The position numbers and the translations under genes are program-made. From Firmicutes bacterium UBA3738 (GTDB lineage: Bacteria > Bacillota > Clostridia > Peptostreptococcales > Anaerovoracaceae): DNA of 20,805 nucleotides. A model generated the notes under the pieces. The model saw only the letters and a list, made by a program, of their open reading frames with translations. It was not told where the DNA came from and did not search any database. The stretch is taken from assembly GCA_002372505.1 (NCBI GenBank), contig DFGY01000048.1:3983-24787 (forward strand), written 5' to 3'. Positions 1 through 6,383 of this stretch are shown piece after piece; position 1 is the stretch's first letter, and each line of letters opens with the position of its first letter.

Positions 1-7
1 GAACCGT

Positions 8-33
8 CCCCCTGTCACCTCCCCCTGTCACCT
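8..33. repeat. Two tandem copies of a 13-bp C-rich repeat at the window edge
   Basis: The 13-mer CCCCCTGTCACCT occurs twice in direct succession (8-20 and 21-33), just after the stop codon of the minus-strand gene that ends at 36, and preceded by GAACCGT. Read on the other strand it gives GGTGACAGGGGGACGGTTC. From memory, this resembles short REP-like elements in clostridial genomes that are linked to Y1-type (IS200-like) transposases. Only the edge is visible, so I cannot tell whether a second inverted arm, or a terminator for the neighbouring gene, lies outside. Confidence 0.5.
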
Positions 34-35
34 CC

Positions 36-926
36 TTAAAATATTCCTTCAGTTTGATTTTTGATTCGGTCTAATTTGTGTGTATCTATGTATCTGCTGA
101 TGTCGCCGGTGCGGTAGCGCACTAGCGGGTACTTGGCCGGGAAGATGCTGGTGACTACGATTTCGCCCCACTTGCCTTCGGGCTGTGGCAGTCCGGTTTC
201 CGGGTCGATTATTTCTATGTAGAGCTCCCGGGAAACTTCCATTCCACCTTCGAGTTCTTCAGCAAATTCGTTTTCGGACTCCGGTCCTATTGCGCCGAGG
301 CCGGCCAGTTCCGGGCGGGTGTAGTGAATGAAAACTTCGCAGCCCCATGCGGCTTTAAGGTCGCTAATGAGTGCCGGCGCGGCAAAGCGGTCGGTTATGA
401 GAATCTTCGCCGTGGCGATTTCCGCGCTGTGCTTAAGAAGGCCGCGAAGTGCCTCTGCGCTGCCGGCAATTAAGTCTATGTTGCAGACATTCCCTGCGCG
501 GTTAATTGTGTCGGCCTTTACGGACACCTGCATTCCTCCGCCGTTTACCGCATCGCCATTGGCAGCATCTCCAAGCGCGTCGCCCGCAGTTCCGCTTCTG
601 GCGCTATCAGTTTCGCTTGCAGCTCCGCCTGTACTTCCTCCTAGCTCAATATGCCTGCGGTGTATCACATCCAGCATATAGTTATATGAATCCGTGGGCT
701 CCGCATCGTAAACTTCCGCCCCCAGCTGCTTCATTGCGTGAATCATAGCCTTGCGCATTTCCGACCTGGGGTGGATTACCAGGACTTCCTCCCCTTCCCC
801 CACAAATGCCCCGAAGGCCTGGCGGAAAAAGGGCATCGGGTCGGCCTGCCCTTCCAGACTTCCTTCAAAAGAAAATGGCAGCTCTTCAAATTCATTTATA
901 TTCATTGTCAAATAATTTTCACCCAT
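36..926 (-). CDS. Degenerate PaaK/DVU_1553-like acyl-adenylating ligase remnant
   Basis: The last ~100 residues (about 197-280) align by eye with the central part of phenylacetate-CoA-ligase-like enzymes: IIDPETG, GKWGEIVVTS and PLVRYRTGD (267-275). These enzymes normally make an acyl-AMP and then an acyl-CoA. Here the protein is only 296 residues, where the family is usually above 400. The glycine-rich ATP loop (TSGTTG-type) is not visible, the usual YGMTE-like motif reads HYTRPE (201-206), and the C-terminal domain with the catalytic lysine is missing. Residues ~96-132 are a low-complexity Gly/Ala/Asp stretch. I start at 926 because a GGAGG lies 8 nt upstream (935-939); the longer reading from 959 would place that site inside the gene. 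It is probably not an active ligase. It may be a decayed paralog, or a stand-alone protein that has taken another role. Confidence 0.6.
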   Translation of the reverse strand: MGENYLTMNINEFEELPFSFEGSLEGQADPMPFFRQAFGAFVGEGEEVLVIHPRSEMRKAMIHAMKQLGAEVYDAEPTDSYNYMLDVIHRRHIELGGSTGGAASETDSARSGTAGDALGDAANGDAVNGGGMQVSVKADTINRAGNVCNIDLIAGSAEALRGLLKHSAEIATAKILITDRFAAPALISDLKAAWGCEVFIHYTRPELAGLGAIGPESENEFAEELEGGMEVSRELYIEIIDPETGLPQPEGKWGEIVVTSIFPAKYPLVRYRTGDISRYIDTHKLDRIKNQTEGIF

Positions 927-976
927 ATTACATTCCTCCGGCCGCATAAGGACATACAATCAAACTCTTTTCTATT

Positions 977-985
977 ATTATAGCA
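977..985 (-). promoter_or_regulatory. Extended -10 promoter for the ligase-like gene
   Basis: On the minus strand this reads TGCTATAAT, a perfect extended -10 (TGnTATAAT). It would start transcription near 970, about 44 nt before the ATG at 926. The TTGACA at 991-996 is only 8 nt away, so it is not a correctly spaced -35; the extended -10 would have to compensate. Confidence 0.5.
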
Positions 986-1100
986 AATTGTGTCAATCGT
1001 GAATCATTAGTAGCGATAATAATCATTAATTACCGCCAGTCACGCTTACATTTGTCGTCTCCGCCCAGCTATTAGTTCAAACATTATTTCTCTATATGAG

Positions 1101-1362
1101 GAAATGTTGGAGCTAACCAGTTGTCCTAGCCTCCCCAAACCTTTTTCTCCATCAATATTTCCAACATTTCTTCTCATACAGAAAAAAAGTTGGAACAAAT
1201 CAGTTGCACTAGCCTCTCCAAACCTCTTCCTCCATCAATATTTCCAACATTTCTTCTCATACAGAAAAAATGTTGGAGCTAACCAGTTGTCTTAGCCTCA
1301 CCAAACCTTTTTCTCCATCAATATTTCCAACATTTCTTCTCATACAGAAAAAAAGTTGGAAA
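1101..1362. repeat. 83-bp tandem repeat, three copies plus a partial fourth, with an inverted repeat in each period
   Basis: The marker GTTGG recurs at 1106, 1189, 1272 and 1355, exactly 83 bp apart, and the sequence between is highly similar from copy to copy. Each junction carries an inverted repeat: TCCAAC at 1160, 1243 and 1326 faces GTTGGA at 1189, 1272 and 1355, with about 23 nt between. The last of these extends to TTTCCAAC/GTTGGAAA. At 1243-1277 the arms are longer (TCCAACATTT/AAATGTTGGA). A looser version lies before the first copy (about 1078-1110). The array fills most of the 508-nt gap between the divergent genes starting at 926 and 1468. No protein is convincingly encoded here. 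Function is unknown; a MITE-like or structural element is possible. Confidence 0.85.
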
Positions 1363-1410
1363 TGTAATTTGCGCCGATACTTTTTATTAAGAATCACCTA
1401 TATCAAATGT

Positions 1411-1439
1411 TTGCGGAAAAATCAGATAAGCATTATAAT
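1411..1439 (+). promoter_or_regulatory. Sigma-A-type promoter of the ligase-racemase operon
   Basis: TTGCGG (1411-1416) and a perfect TATAAT (1434-1439) are separated by 17 bp. The expected start is near 1446, which leaves a short leader with a GGAGG at 1453-1457, 10 nt before the ATG at 1468. The promoter lies directly downstream of the 83-bp repeat array. Confidence 0.65.
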
Positions 1440-1467
1440 TAATCGGTAATATGGAGGATTAATTAAT

Positions 1468-2682
1468 ATGGACAAGAAATTCAGACCCCTGCTCTTCGCA
1501 GGTGACATAAATGTTTGCAGTGTGGCCAGGGCCTTCCACGAGGAATACGGGCTCATTTCCACAGTCTACGGCAAGTACCCCACCGGCCCCTGCATGAACA
1601 GCAAAATCATGGACTACCACGCAGTGGAGACCGCCGACCACCAGGAAGTCTTCATGAAACTGGTAAGGGAATTCGCGGCGGCTCACGCTGACGAGACGAT
1701 TATTCTGGTTGGCTGCGGCGATAATTACGTTGAGCTTGCCAGCGCCAACAAGGACAACATGCCGGAGAATGTCATCGCGCCTTACATTGACGTGGACCTT
1801 ATGCATGACCTGATCCACAAGGAAAAATTCTACGCCATGTGCGAGAAAGTAGGCGTTGACTACCCGGACACCTTCGTCCACAAGAAAGAAATGGGAAAGG
1901 ACTTCGAGCTTCCCTTTGAGCCACCGTACATCATCAAGCCTTCCAACGGCATCGAGTACTGGCGCCATCCATACCCCACCCAGGAAAAGGTTTACAAGGC
2001 CAAAGACATGGCTCGCCTCCTGGAAATTCTGGATGACATTTACGGTTCCGGCTACGACGATTCCGTAATAATTCAGAACTTCATTCCGGGGGACGACACT
2101 TACATGAGGGTACTCACCAACTATTCCGACAAGCACGGAAAAGTCCAGATGATGTGCCTGGGTCACGTGCTCCTGGAAGAGCACACACCACACGGCGTGG
2201 GAAATCATGCGGTAATTATCACCGAGCGGAATGAAGAACTGGAAGAAAAATTCAAGCGCCTCCTGGAAGAAATGGGATACATAGGTTTTTCCAATTTCGA
2301 TATTAAGTACGACCGCCGGGACGACAAATACAAGGTCTTCGAAATCAACACCCGCCAGGGCCGCAGCAATTACTACGTCACCGGCTCCGGCGCCAACGTT
2401 GCCCGCTACCTGGTGGACGACTACATTTACGACAAACCCATGACCTTCACGCCTGCAGACAAGGAAAACCTCTGGCTGGTGGTGCCCAAGAAGGTGGCAT
2501 TCGAATATATCAAACCCCAGGAATACCGGGATCGCATGAAGAAATTATTCGATGAAGGAAAGTATGTGAATCCGCTGATCTACGCACCGGACAACGGCCT
2601 GATCCGCCGCCTTCGCATATGGAAGAATATCCACCGCCACTACAAAGCCTTCGCAACATACATGCCCAAAGACGCAGATTGA
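1468..2682 (+). CDS. ATP-grasp ligase, probable D-aspartate ligase for peptidoglycan cross-bridges
   Basis: This 404-residue protein has an ATP-grasp fold: IIKPS with a probable nucleotide lysine (K157), an IQNFIPGDDTYMR segment (201-214), an FSNFDIKYD segment with D278, and the metal-binding FEINTRQGRS (E292, N294). The N-terminal part looks like the pre-ATP-grasp domain of carboxylate-amine ligases. Its length and its partner, an aspartate racemase 11 nt downstream, match the enterococcal Asl-RacD pair, in which the ligase activates the beta-carboxyl of D-Asp with ATP and adds it to the side-chain amine of the UDP-MurNAc-peptide precursor. The D-Asp specificity is therefore inferred from family and context, not from an identified specificity residue. 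The start is fixed by GGAGG 10 nt upstream. It is cytoplasmic, with no signal peptide. Confidence 0.8.
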   Translation: MDKKFRPLLFAGDINVCSVARAFHEEYGLISTVYGKYPTGPCMNSKIMDYHAVETADHQEVFMKLVREFAAAHADETIILVGCGDNYVELASANKDNMPENVIAPYIDVDLMHDLIHKEKFYAMCEKVGVDYPDTFVHKKEMGKDFELPFEPPYIIKPSNGIEYWRHPYPTQEKVYKAKDMARLLEILDDIYGSGYDDSVIIQNFIPGDDTYMRVLTNYSDKHGKVQMMCLGHVLLEEHTPHGVGNHAVIITERNEELEEKFKRLLEEMGYIGFSNFDIKYDRRDDKYKVFEINTRQGRSNYYVTGSGANVARYLVDDYIYDKPMTFTPADKENLWLVVPKKVAFEYIKPQEYRDRMKKLFDEGKYVNPLIYAPDNGLIRRLRIWKNIHRHYKAFATYMPKDAD

Positions 2683-2693
2683 GAGTAAACAGA

Positions 2694-3419
2694 ATGAAAA
2701 ACGAAAACGGAAAAATATTAGGTGTAATCGGGGGAATGGGCCCCGCTGCAACGCAGCTCTTCTATAGAATGATTATTGACAACACAGACGCCCACTCAGA
2801 TCAGGAGCATCTGAACATGATCATACTTAACCATGCCACAATGCCCGACCGCACCACAGCAATCATGGACGGCACCATAGACAAAGTTCTGGACAAGCTG
2901 GCCGCCGACGCCGCTTACCTGGAAGAAGGCGGCGCCACCTGCATTGCAATTCCGTGCAACACCACCCACGCAGTCATGGACAGACTCCAGGCCCGAGTGA
3001 ACATTCCCATAATAAACATGATCGACGAAACCGCCGCCTACGTGGCGGACCTCCTCGGCGCCAAAGCGCCCGACTCGAGCACCGCGCCCACTGTAGGCAT
3101 CATGGCCACAAGCGGCAACATCAAAATGGAACTCTACCAGAACGCCTGCATCGCCCACGGCTTAAACCCTGTCATTCCTTCCCCGGAAAAGCAGGAAACC
3201 GTCATGGGCCTCATCTACGACGGCGTCAAAAACGGCGGCGAAGTAAAATTCTCAGACTTCGAAGACGTAGCCGGTGAGCTGGAAGACAAAGGCGCCCAGC
3301 GCATAATCCTCGGTTGCACCGAGCTCTCAGTAATCCGCGAAATGTTCAGCCTGACGGACTTCTACATAGACGCCATGCAGATCCTCGCCCGCCGCTCCCT
3401 TGAGCTGTGCGGGAAATAG
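2694..3419 (+). CDS. Aspartate racemase (Asp/Glu racemase family)
   Basis: This is a 241-residue PLP-independent racemase with both catalytic cysteines in their family motifs: C88 in PCNTTH and C208 in GCTEL. The N-terminal GVIGGMGPAAT (10-20) is typical of the aspartate racemase branch rather than MurI. It would interconvert L- and D-aspartate and supply the ligase encoded 11 nt upstream. The start at 2694 is chosen because it begins right after the ligase stop; a longer in-frame reading from 2619 would overlap the ligase by over 60 nt and lacks the family's N-terminus. Only a weak GAGAG site precedes it, so translation may be coupled to the ligase. It converges with the gene ending at 3437, with only 17 nt between the two stops. 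Confidence 0.85.
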   Translation: MKNENGKILGVIGGMGPAATQLFYRMIIDNTDAHSDQEHLNMIILNHATMPDRTTAIMDGTIDKVLDKLAADAAYLEEGGATCIAIPCNTTHAVMDRLQARVNIPIINMIDETAAYVADLLGAKAPDSSTAPTVGIMATSGNIKMELYQNACIAHGLNPVIPSPEKQETVMGLIYDGVKNGGEVKFSDFEDVAGELEDKGAQRIILGCTELSVIREMFSLTDFYIDAMQILARRSLELCGK

Positions 3420-3436
3420 CAGACAGCACCGGCGTA

Positions 3437-4183
3437 TTACTTCAGATATTCGTCTACAATTTCAAGAATGGTTTTGATTTTCTCCGGCTCGGGATCCACT
3501 AGAATCTCAGCCGGATTTTCAAGTACGCGAGGGTGGTGGAAGTCCAGGTCCATTCCCTGGACGAAGTCGCGGAATGGAAGCGGCTTTTTCTCTCCGGCGC
3601 TGGCTGCGTCGCCGCAAGCAAACGTTTCCTCTATCTCCGACGCGTTACGGCCGCTAATCATTGCGCAAAGTGTGGCGGCGATTGAGAATGCGCCGTAAGG
3701 TCCGGCATGCTCGCCATCCTGCCAGTACAATTCTATGTCGCCATCGACCCGGCGAATCTTCTCCCAGATTGGCCCCATGGGCGCAAGCTTCGCGCCGATA
3801 GCTTCGGCCACTTTGGCGTTGGCGGTACTAAGAAGTTCCTGATGCTCGGGGTAAATCTTTTCCGCCCAGGCCTGAATCATAATCTTTTTCACACCGACCT
3901 TGTCGCAAAGCTCGGCGATGCGGGCGGCGTTTTCCATGGTGGTCTCTTCACCGGGGAATGGGTGGGCCGCCTGCTGAATGATGCAGTAATCATAGCCGCC
4001 ATGAAGAATGTTATAGCGCACTGTAAAATACTCAACGCTCATGTGCCACTCAAGGTCCTTCCATGAATAGGCCAGCATGGTGACGCTTGCCTTCTCACCG
4101 GTGAGCCCTTCGTAGAGATCCGCGAAGGTGCGTGGCATGTCGTTGAAATAGGAATGGCTGTTGCCAACAAATAATACTTTCAT
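3437..4183 (-). CDS. SGNH/GDSL-type hydrolase
   Basis: This 248-residue protein begins with a beta-strand and the block VGNSHSY (6-12), where S9 would be the nucleophile of the SGNH fold. Near the C-terminus, QDGEHAGPYGA (155-165) supplies a candidate Asp/His pair (D156, H159), as in the DxxH block V of the family. These enzymes hydrolyse esters of lipids, sugars or small molecules; the substrate here cannot be read from sequence. There is no signal peptide or membrane segment, so it is probably cytoplasmic. The gene follows the phosphodiesterase gene by 20 nt with its own GTGAGG site, so the two are likely co-transcribed and may act on related glycerol or acyl compounds (inference). Confidence 0.75.
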   Translation of the reverse strand: MKVLFVGNSHSYFNDMPRTFADLYEGLTGEKASVTMLAYSWKDLEWHMSVEYFTVRYNILHGGYDYCIIQQAAHPFPGEETTMENAARIAELCDKVGVKKIMIQAWAEKIYPEHQELLSTANAKVAEAIGAKLAPMGPIWEKIRRVDGDIELYWQDGEHAGPYGAFSIAATLCAMISGRNASEIEETFACGDAASAGEKKPLPFRDFVQGMDLDFHHPRVLENPAEILVDPEPEKIKTILEIVDEYLK

Positions 4184-4203
4184 TTCTTAAACCTCACATT
4201 TCT

Positions 4204-4992
4204 CTATCTGAACATATCTGTCAGGTTGCCTTCCGGCACGAAGCCGTCAAAGGCAAAGTTATCGCAATGCCGAAGGGCCACGGCGATTTCCGATTCCGCG
4301 CGAATGGTCCAGCCGGACACAGGCATTCCGCCCTTGCGCATTTTGGTAATGCGCGAGACCGGCAGGTCGGTGTATTTGTAATTAATGAAGTCCGGCCGGG
4401 CGTATACGTTTGTGTAGCATCCGGCGAGGAGCCACTTCTGCCATCCGGGAATCTTCTTCTTGCTCATGTTCTGGGAAAGCTGGCCTATGAGATAGCGGGA
4501 ATCTATTTTGCGGATCTTCCTGATTACCCGCGGGTCGAAGGACTGAATTGCGAATAAATCCGAGTGGTCTGCGCCGCATTCTTCCTCGTATCTGAGAAGG
4601 CACCGGCAAAGCTTTTCCTCCAGTGGCCCGGCGTTGCCGCAGCTCTTTATCTCAATGAGAATGGGCACCCTGCCGCCGACTACCTCCAGCACCTCGTCCA
4701 ATGTGGGAATGCGGTAAACCGTCCCCGCAAGCCTGAGCTGGCGAAGACGGGCAATGGACTGGTCGATGGACTTTAGCCTCTCCCCGGTCATCCTCTTGGT
4801 GTCCAGGTCGTGATGCACGAAAATCACCCCATCCAGACTGAGCCTCACATCCAGCTCAATGGCAAAGCCCTCCTCCACGGCCCGCTTAAAGGCCGGAATG
4901 GAATTCTCCGGAAAACTCTCATCGTGCATGCCCCTGTGGGCAATAGGAATATTTCTGAGCCAATGACTCTTTGGAATTCTGTTTTCTTTCAT
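4204..4992 (-). CDS. Glycerophosphodiester phosphodiesterase (GDPD/UgpQ-like)
   Basis: This 262-residue protein carries the GDPD signature in order: AHRG (18-21), PENS (28-31), ELDVRLSLDGV (46-56), HHDL and a later EIKSC. It would hydrolyse deacylated phospholipids (glycerophosphodiesters) to glycerol-3-phosphate and an alcohol, using a divalent metal. There is no signal peptide, so it is probably cytoplasmic and salvages lipid or teichoic-acid glycerophosphate. It is the first gene of a two-gene unit with the SGNH hydrolase. I keep the start at 4992 because the next methionine (M22) lies after the essential HRG. Oddly, there is no Shine-Dalgarno in the 20 nt upstream, and a TATAAT sits only 7 nt before the ATG. 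Confidence 0.85.
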   Translation of the reverse strand: MKENRIPKSHWLRNIPIAHRGMHDESFPENSIPAFKRAVEEGFAIELDVRLSLDGVIFVHHDLDTKRMTGERLKSIDQSIARLRQLRLAGTVYRIPTLDEVLEVVGGRVPILIEIKSCGNAGPLEEKLCRCLLRYEEECGADHSDLFAIQSFDPRVIRKIRKIDSRYLIGQLSQNMSKKKIPGWQKWLLAGCYTNVYARPDFINYKYTDLPVSRITKMRKGGMPVSGWTIRAESEIAVALRHCDNFAFDGFVPEGNLTDMFR

Positions 4993-4999
4993 GTTTAGA

Positions 5000-5005
5000 A
5001 TTATA
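5000..5005 (-). promoter_or_regulatory. TATAAT immediately upstream of the GDPD gene (possible leaderless start)
   Basis: The minus strand has a perfect TATAAT 7 nt before the ATG at 4992, so the expected transcription start would fall on or next to the start codon. No clear -35 is present; the region 17-19 bp further up runs towards the palindrome at 5030-5108. Confidence 0.4.
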
Positions 5006-5029
5006 TCATATACGGCAAGGGCGTTACAG

Positions 5030-5108
5030 GCGTTTCACGGGGACAGGCTTTTTGTTTCGCACTCTGACCAGCAGAGTGCGAAACAAAAAGCCTGTCCCCG
5101 TGAAACGC
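5030..5108. repeat. 79-bp palindrome: 37-bp perfect arms, 5-nt loop
   Basis: Positions 5030-5066 are the exact reverse complement of 5072-5108, with ACCAG (5067-5071) as the loop. Each arm contains GGGGACAGGC, a T5 run and GTTTCGCACTCTG. The element lies between the end of the XRE-Uma2 gene (5160) and the start of the GDPD gene (4992). It lacks a T-run beyond the stem, so it is not a classic terminator, although it could stop transcription. It resembles REP/MITE-type palindromes and may be kin to the GGGGACGG-containing repeat at the left edge of the window (inference). Confidence 0.9.
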
Positions 5109-5159
5109 TACCGCATTGGGTGGGCGGCTTTCCATTGGGTCACCTCAGTCGATTCTGTA

Positions 5160-6023
5160 CTAGTCAAAGAGAAAACCTACCCGGCCGTAGAGCTGGGCGA
5201 AATTCACCTGGCAGTCATCGCCGAATATTTTAATCGGCACCCTCCCGGAAAATCCGAACATGGAAGGCAGGGCCTCTCCGGCGAAGTCATAGGCGGTAAT
5301 GTTCTTGGCATCTATGTCCACCATCCAGTACTCACGCACCCCGGCCCGCCTGTAAAGCTCCGGCCTTATGGCAATTTGCATGCTCCTAGTCTCGCCGTCC
5401 ATTACTTCGACTATAAGATCCGGTACGCCGACGATTCCATCTGCGGTAATCTTGTCCCGACTCAAAACCATAGAAACATCGGGGAAGATAAAGGCACTAT
5501 CGTTTCCTTCAATCTTATGAACGCTGCTCGGTAATTCAACCCCTGCAGATAATATAGTGCCACCCGGCAGTTGCACCGGCATTCCCGGTGCGGGAAAGTA
5601 AACGTTTGCTCCCCGTTCCTGAAGTGCCGATCTTATCTGGAATATAATCTCCTGTGCGATCATGTCCACAAGGACGCTACGGGAAGGAGCAGTATCTGCA
5701 GGGTCGGTAGTTTTATTATCAGAACTGCTTACGATTCCTTCATCTGCACTTTGTAAGGCGGGTTCACTCGGAGAAGTAGCACCATCCCCACTTGTTCGCA
5801 TTTCATCCGAAGAACTATGAGGTAGACTTGCCTGAGGTATTACTATCCCGGAGGCGGGAATGAGGACTGCTTCTATTGCCTTTAGTGTCTTGTACCGCGG
5901 TGCGCTGGTCTCTCCAGAGAATACCTTCTGCACCGTTCCTATGGGTACGCCGGATTCATCAGCAATCATTTTGTTGGTATAGCCGGCGTCCTTTTTCAGT
6001 TGTTTTAATTTCTCTATATTCAT
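5160..6023 (-). CDS. XRE-type helix-turn-helix fused to Uma2-family (PD-(D/E)XK-like) domain
   Basis: Residues 1-54 form a Cro/C1-type HTH (TNKMIADESGVPIGTVQKVFSG, about 16-37). A Ser/Asp-rich, probably disordered linker runs to ~113. Residues ~115-287 form a Uma2 (DUF820) domain with PDVS (181-184), PDLIVEV (201-207) and EYWMVD (231-236). The family has a restriction-endonuclease-like fold, and its true substrate is mostly unknown. The lysine usually found just before the L-Y-x-x-A-G-V stretch appears as R220 here, so nuclease activity is uncertain. The start at 6023 follows a GGGGGG site; the longer reading to 6065 adds only 14 unlikely residues. The gene is divergent from the TetR gene. 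It may be a DNA-binding regulator or a targeted nuclease; no partner gene is visible. Confidence 0.75.
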   Translation of the reverse strand: MNIEKLKQLKKDAGYTNKMIADESGVPIGTVQKVFSGETSAPRYKTLKAIEAVLIPASGIVIPQASLPHSSSDEMRTSGDGATSPSEPALQSADEGIVSSSDNKTTDPADTAPSRSVLVDMIAQEIIFQIRSALQERGANVYFPAPGMPVQLPGGTILSAGVELPSSVHKIEGNDSAFIFPDVSMVLSRDKITADGIVGVPDLIVEVMDGETRSMQIAIRPELYRRAGVREYWMVDIDAKNITAYDFAGEALPSMFGFSGRVPIKIFGDDCQVNFAQLYGRVGFLFD

Positions 6024-6383
6024 TTCAACCCCCCGACCTTCGATCATCAGTATCTGAATCATCAATAAATATGCTTTATATTACCACAATATCCCCGTTT
6101 TACAACCGAAACCTCAATAATAAAAAATCCCCGACTCAGATATAATGACCATAAGCCGGGGAACTAAACCCCTATATGCGTACATTATGCATCAATTTAC
6201 TTAATTTGTAAACCCGTATTGTAATATTATTTTAATCTTTGGGAGCCAGTGATGCATCCACAAAAAAAAGACACAGAAAAAAGACATATTTGACTATTTT
6301 TGTAGTTTACACTATACATTTAAATAATCTGTATGGTATAATTACTCTGCATTGATATATGAGTTTAACACGGGAGGATCGAA
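6024..6383. other. 360-nt divergent intergenic region (XRE-Uma2 / TetR)
   Basis: It is A+T-rich with no convincing open frame. For the TetR gene, a TATAAT at 6337-6342 lies 41 nt before the ATG but has no well-spaced -35; an alternative is TTGACT (6289-6294) with TATACA (6313-6318) at 18 bp. An imperfect dyad, TGTA...TACA (6301-6318), overlaps the latter and could be an autoregulatory operator, but support is weak. A minus-strand hairpin is described separately (6122-6162). Confidence 0.35.
6122..6162 (-). terminator. Terminator-like hairpin with T6 on the minus strand
   Basis: On the minus strand, TCCCCGG (6162-6156) can pair with TCGGGGA (6134-6128, one G-U), followed directly by six T (6127-6122). 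The loop is long, about 21 nt. No minus-strand gene is visible upstream of it, so it would end an unknown short transcript or act as an attenuator in the leader of the XRE-Uma2 gene. Confidence 0.35.

Noticed and set aside
1104..1295. 63-residue plus-strand open frame inside the 83-bp repeats
   Set aside because: It is made of repeat units whose reading frame shifts between copies (83 is not a multiple of 3), has no ribosome binding site, and shows no family resemblance.
1101..1362. Possible CRISPR array
   Set aside because: The whole 83-bp unit is repeated, including what would be the spacers, so there are no unique spacers; no cas genes are present.
1459..2208. 249-residue minus-strand open frame
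   Set aside because: It is antisense to the well-supported ATP-grasp gene, with His/Val-rich composition typical of a shadow frame and no start signal.
2619..2693. 25-residue N-terminal extension of the racemase
   Set aside because: It overlaps the ligase coding region in another frame and lies before the conserved racemase N-terminus; the start at 2694 fits better.
3403..3430. Hairpin GCTGT/ACAGC at the convergent ends of the racemase and SGNH genes
   Set aside because: The stem is only 5 bp with a long loop and no T-run; too weak to call a terminator.
4971..5534. 187-residue plus-strand open frame running through the palindrome
   Set aside because: It begins inside the GDPD gene, reads through both palindrome arms and is antisense to the Uma2 domain; no motif is seen.
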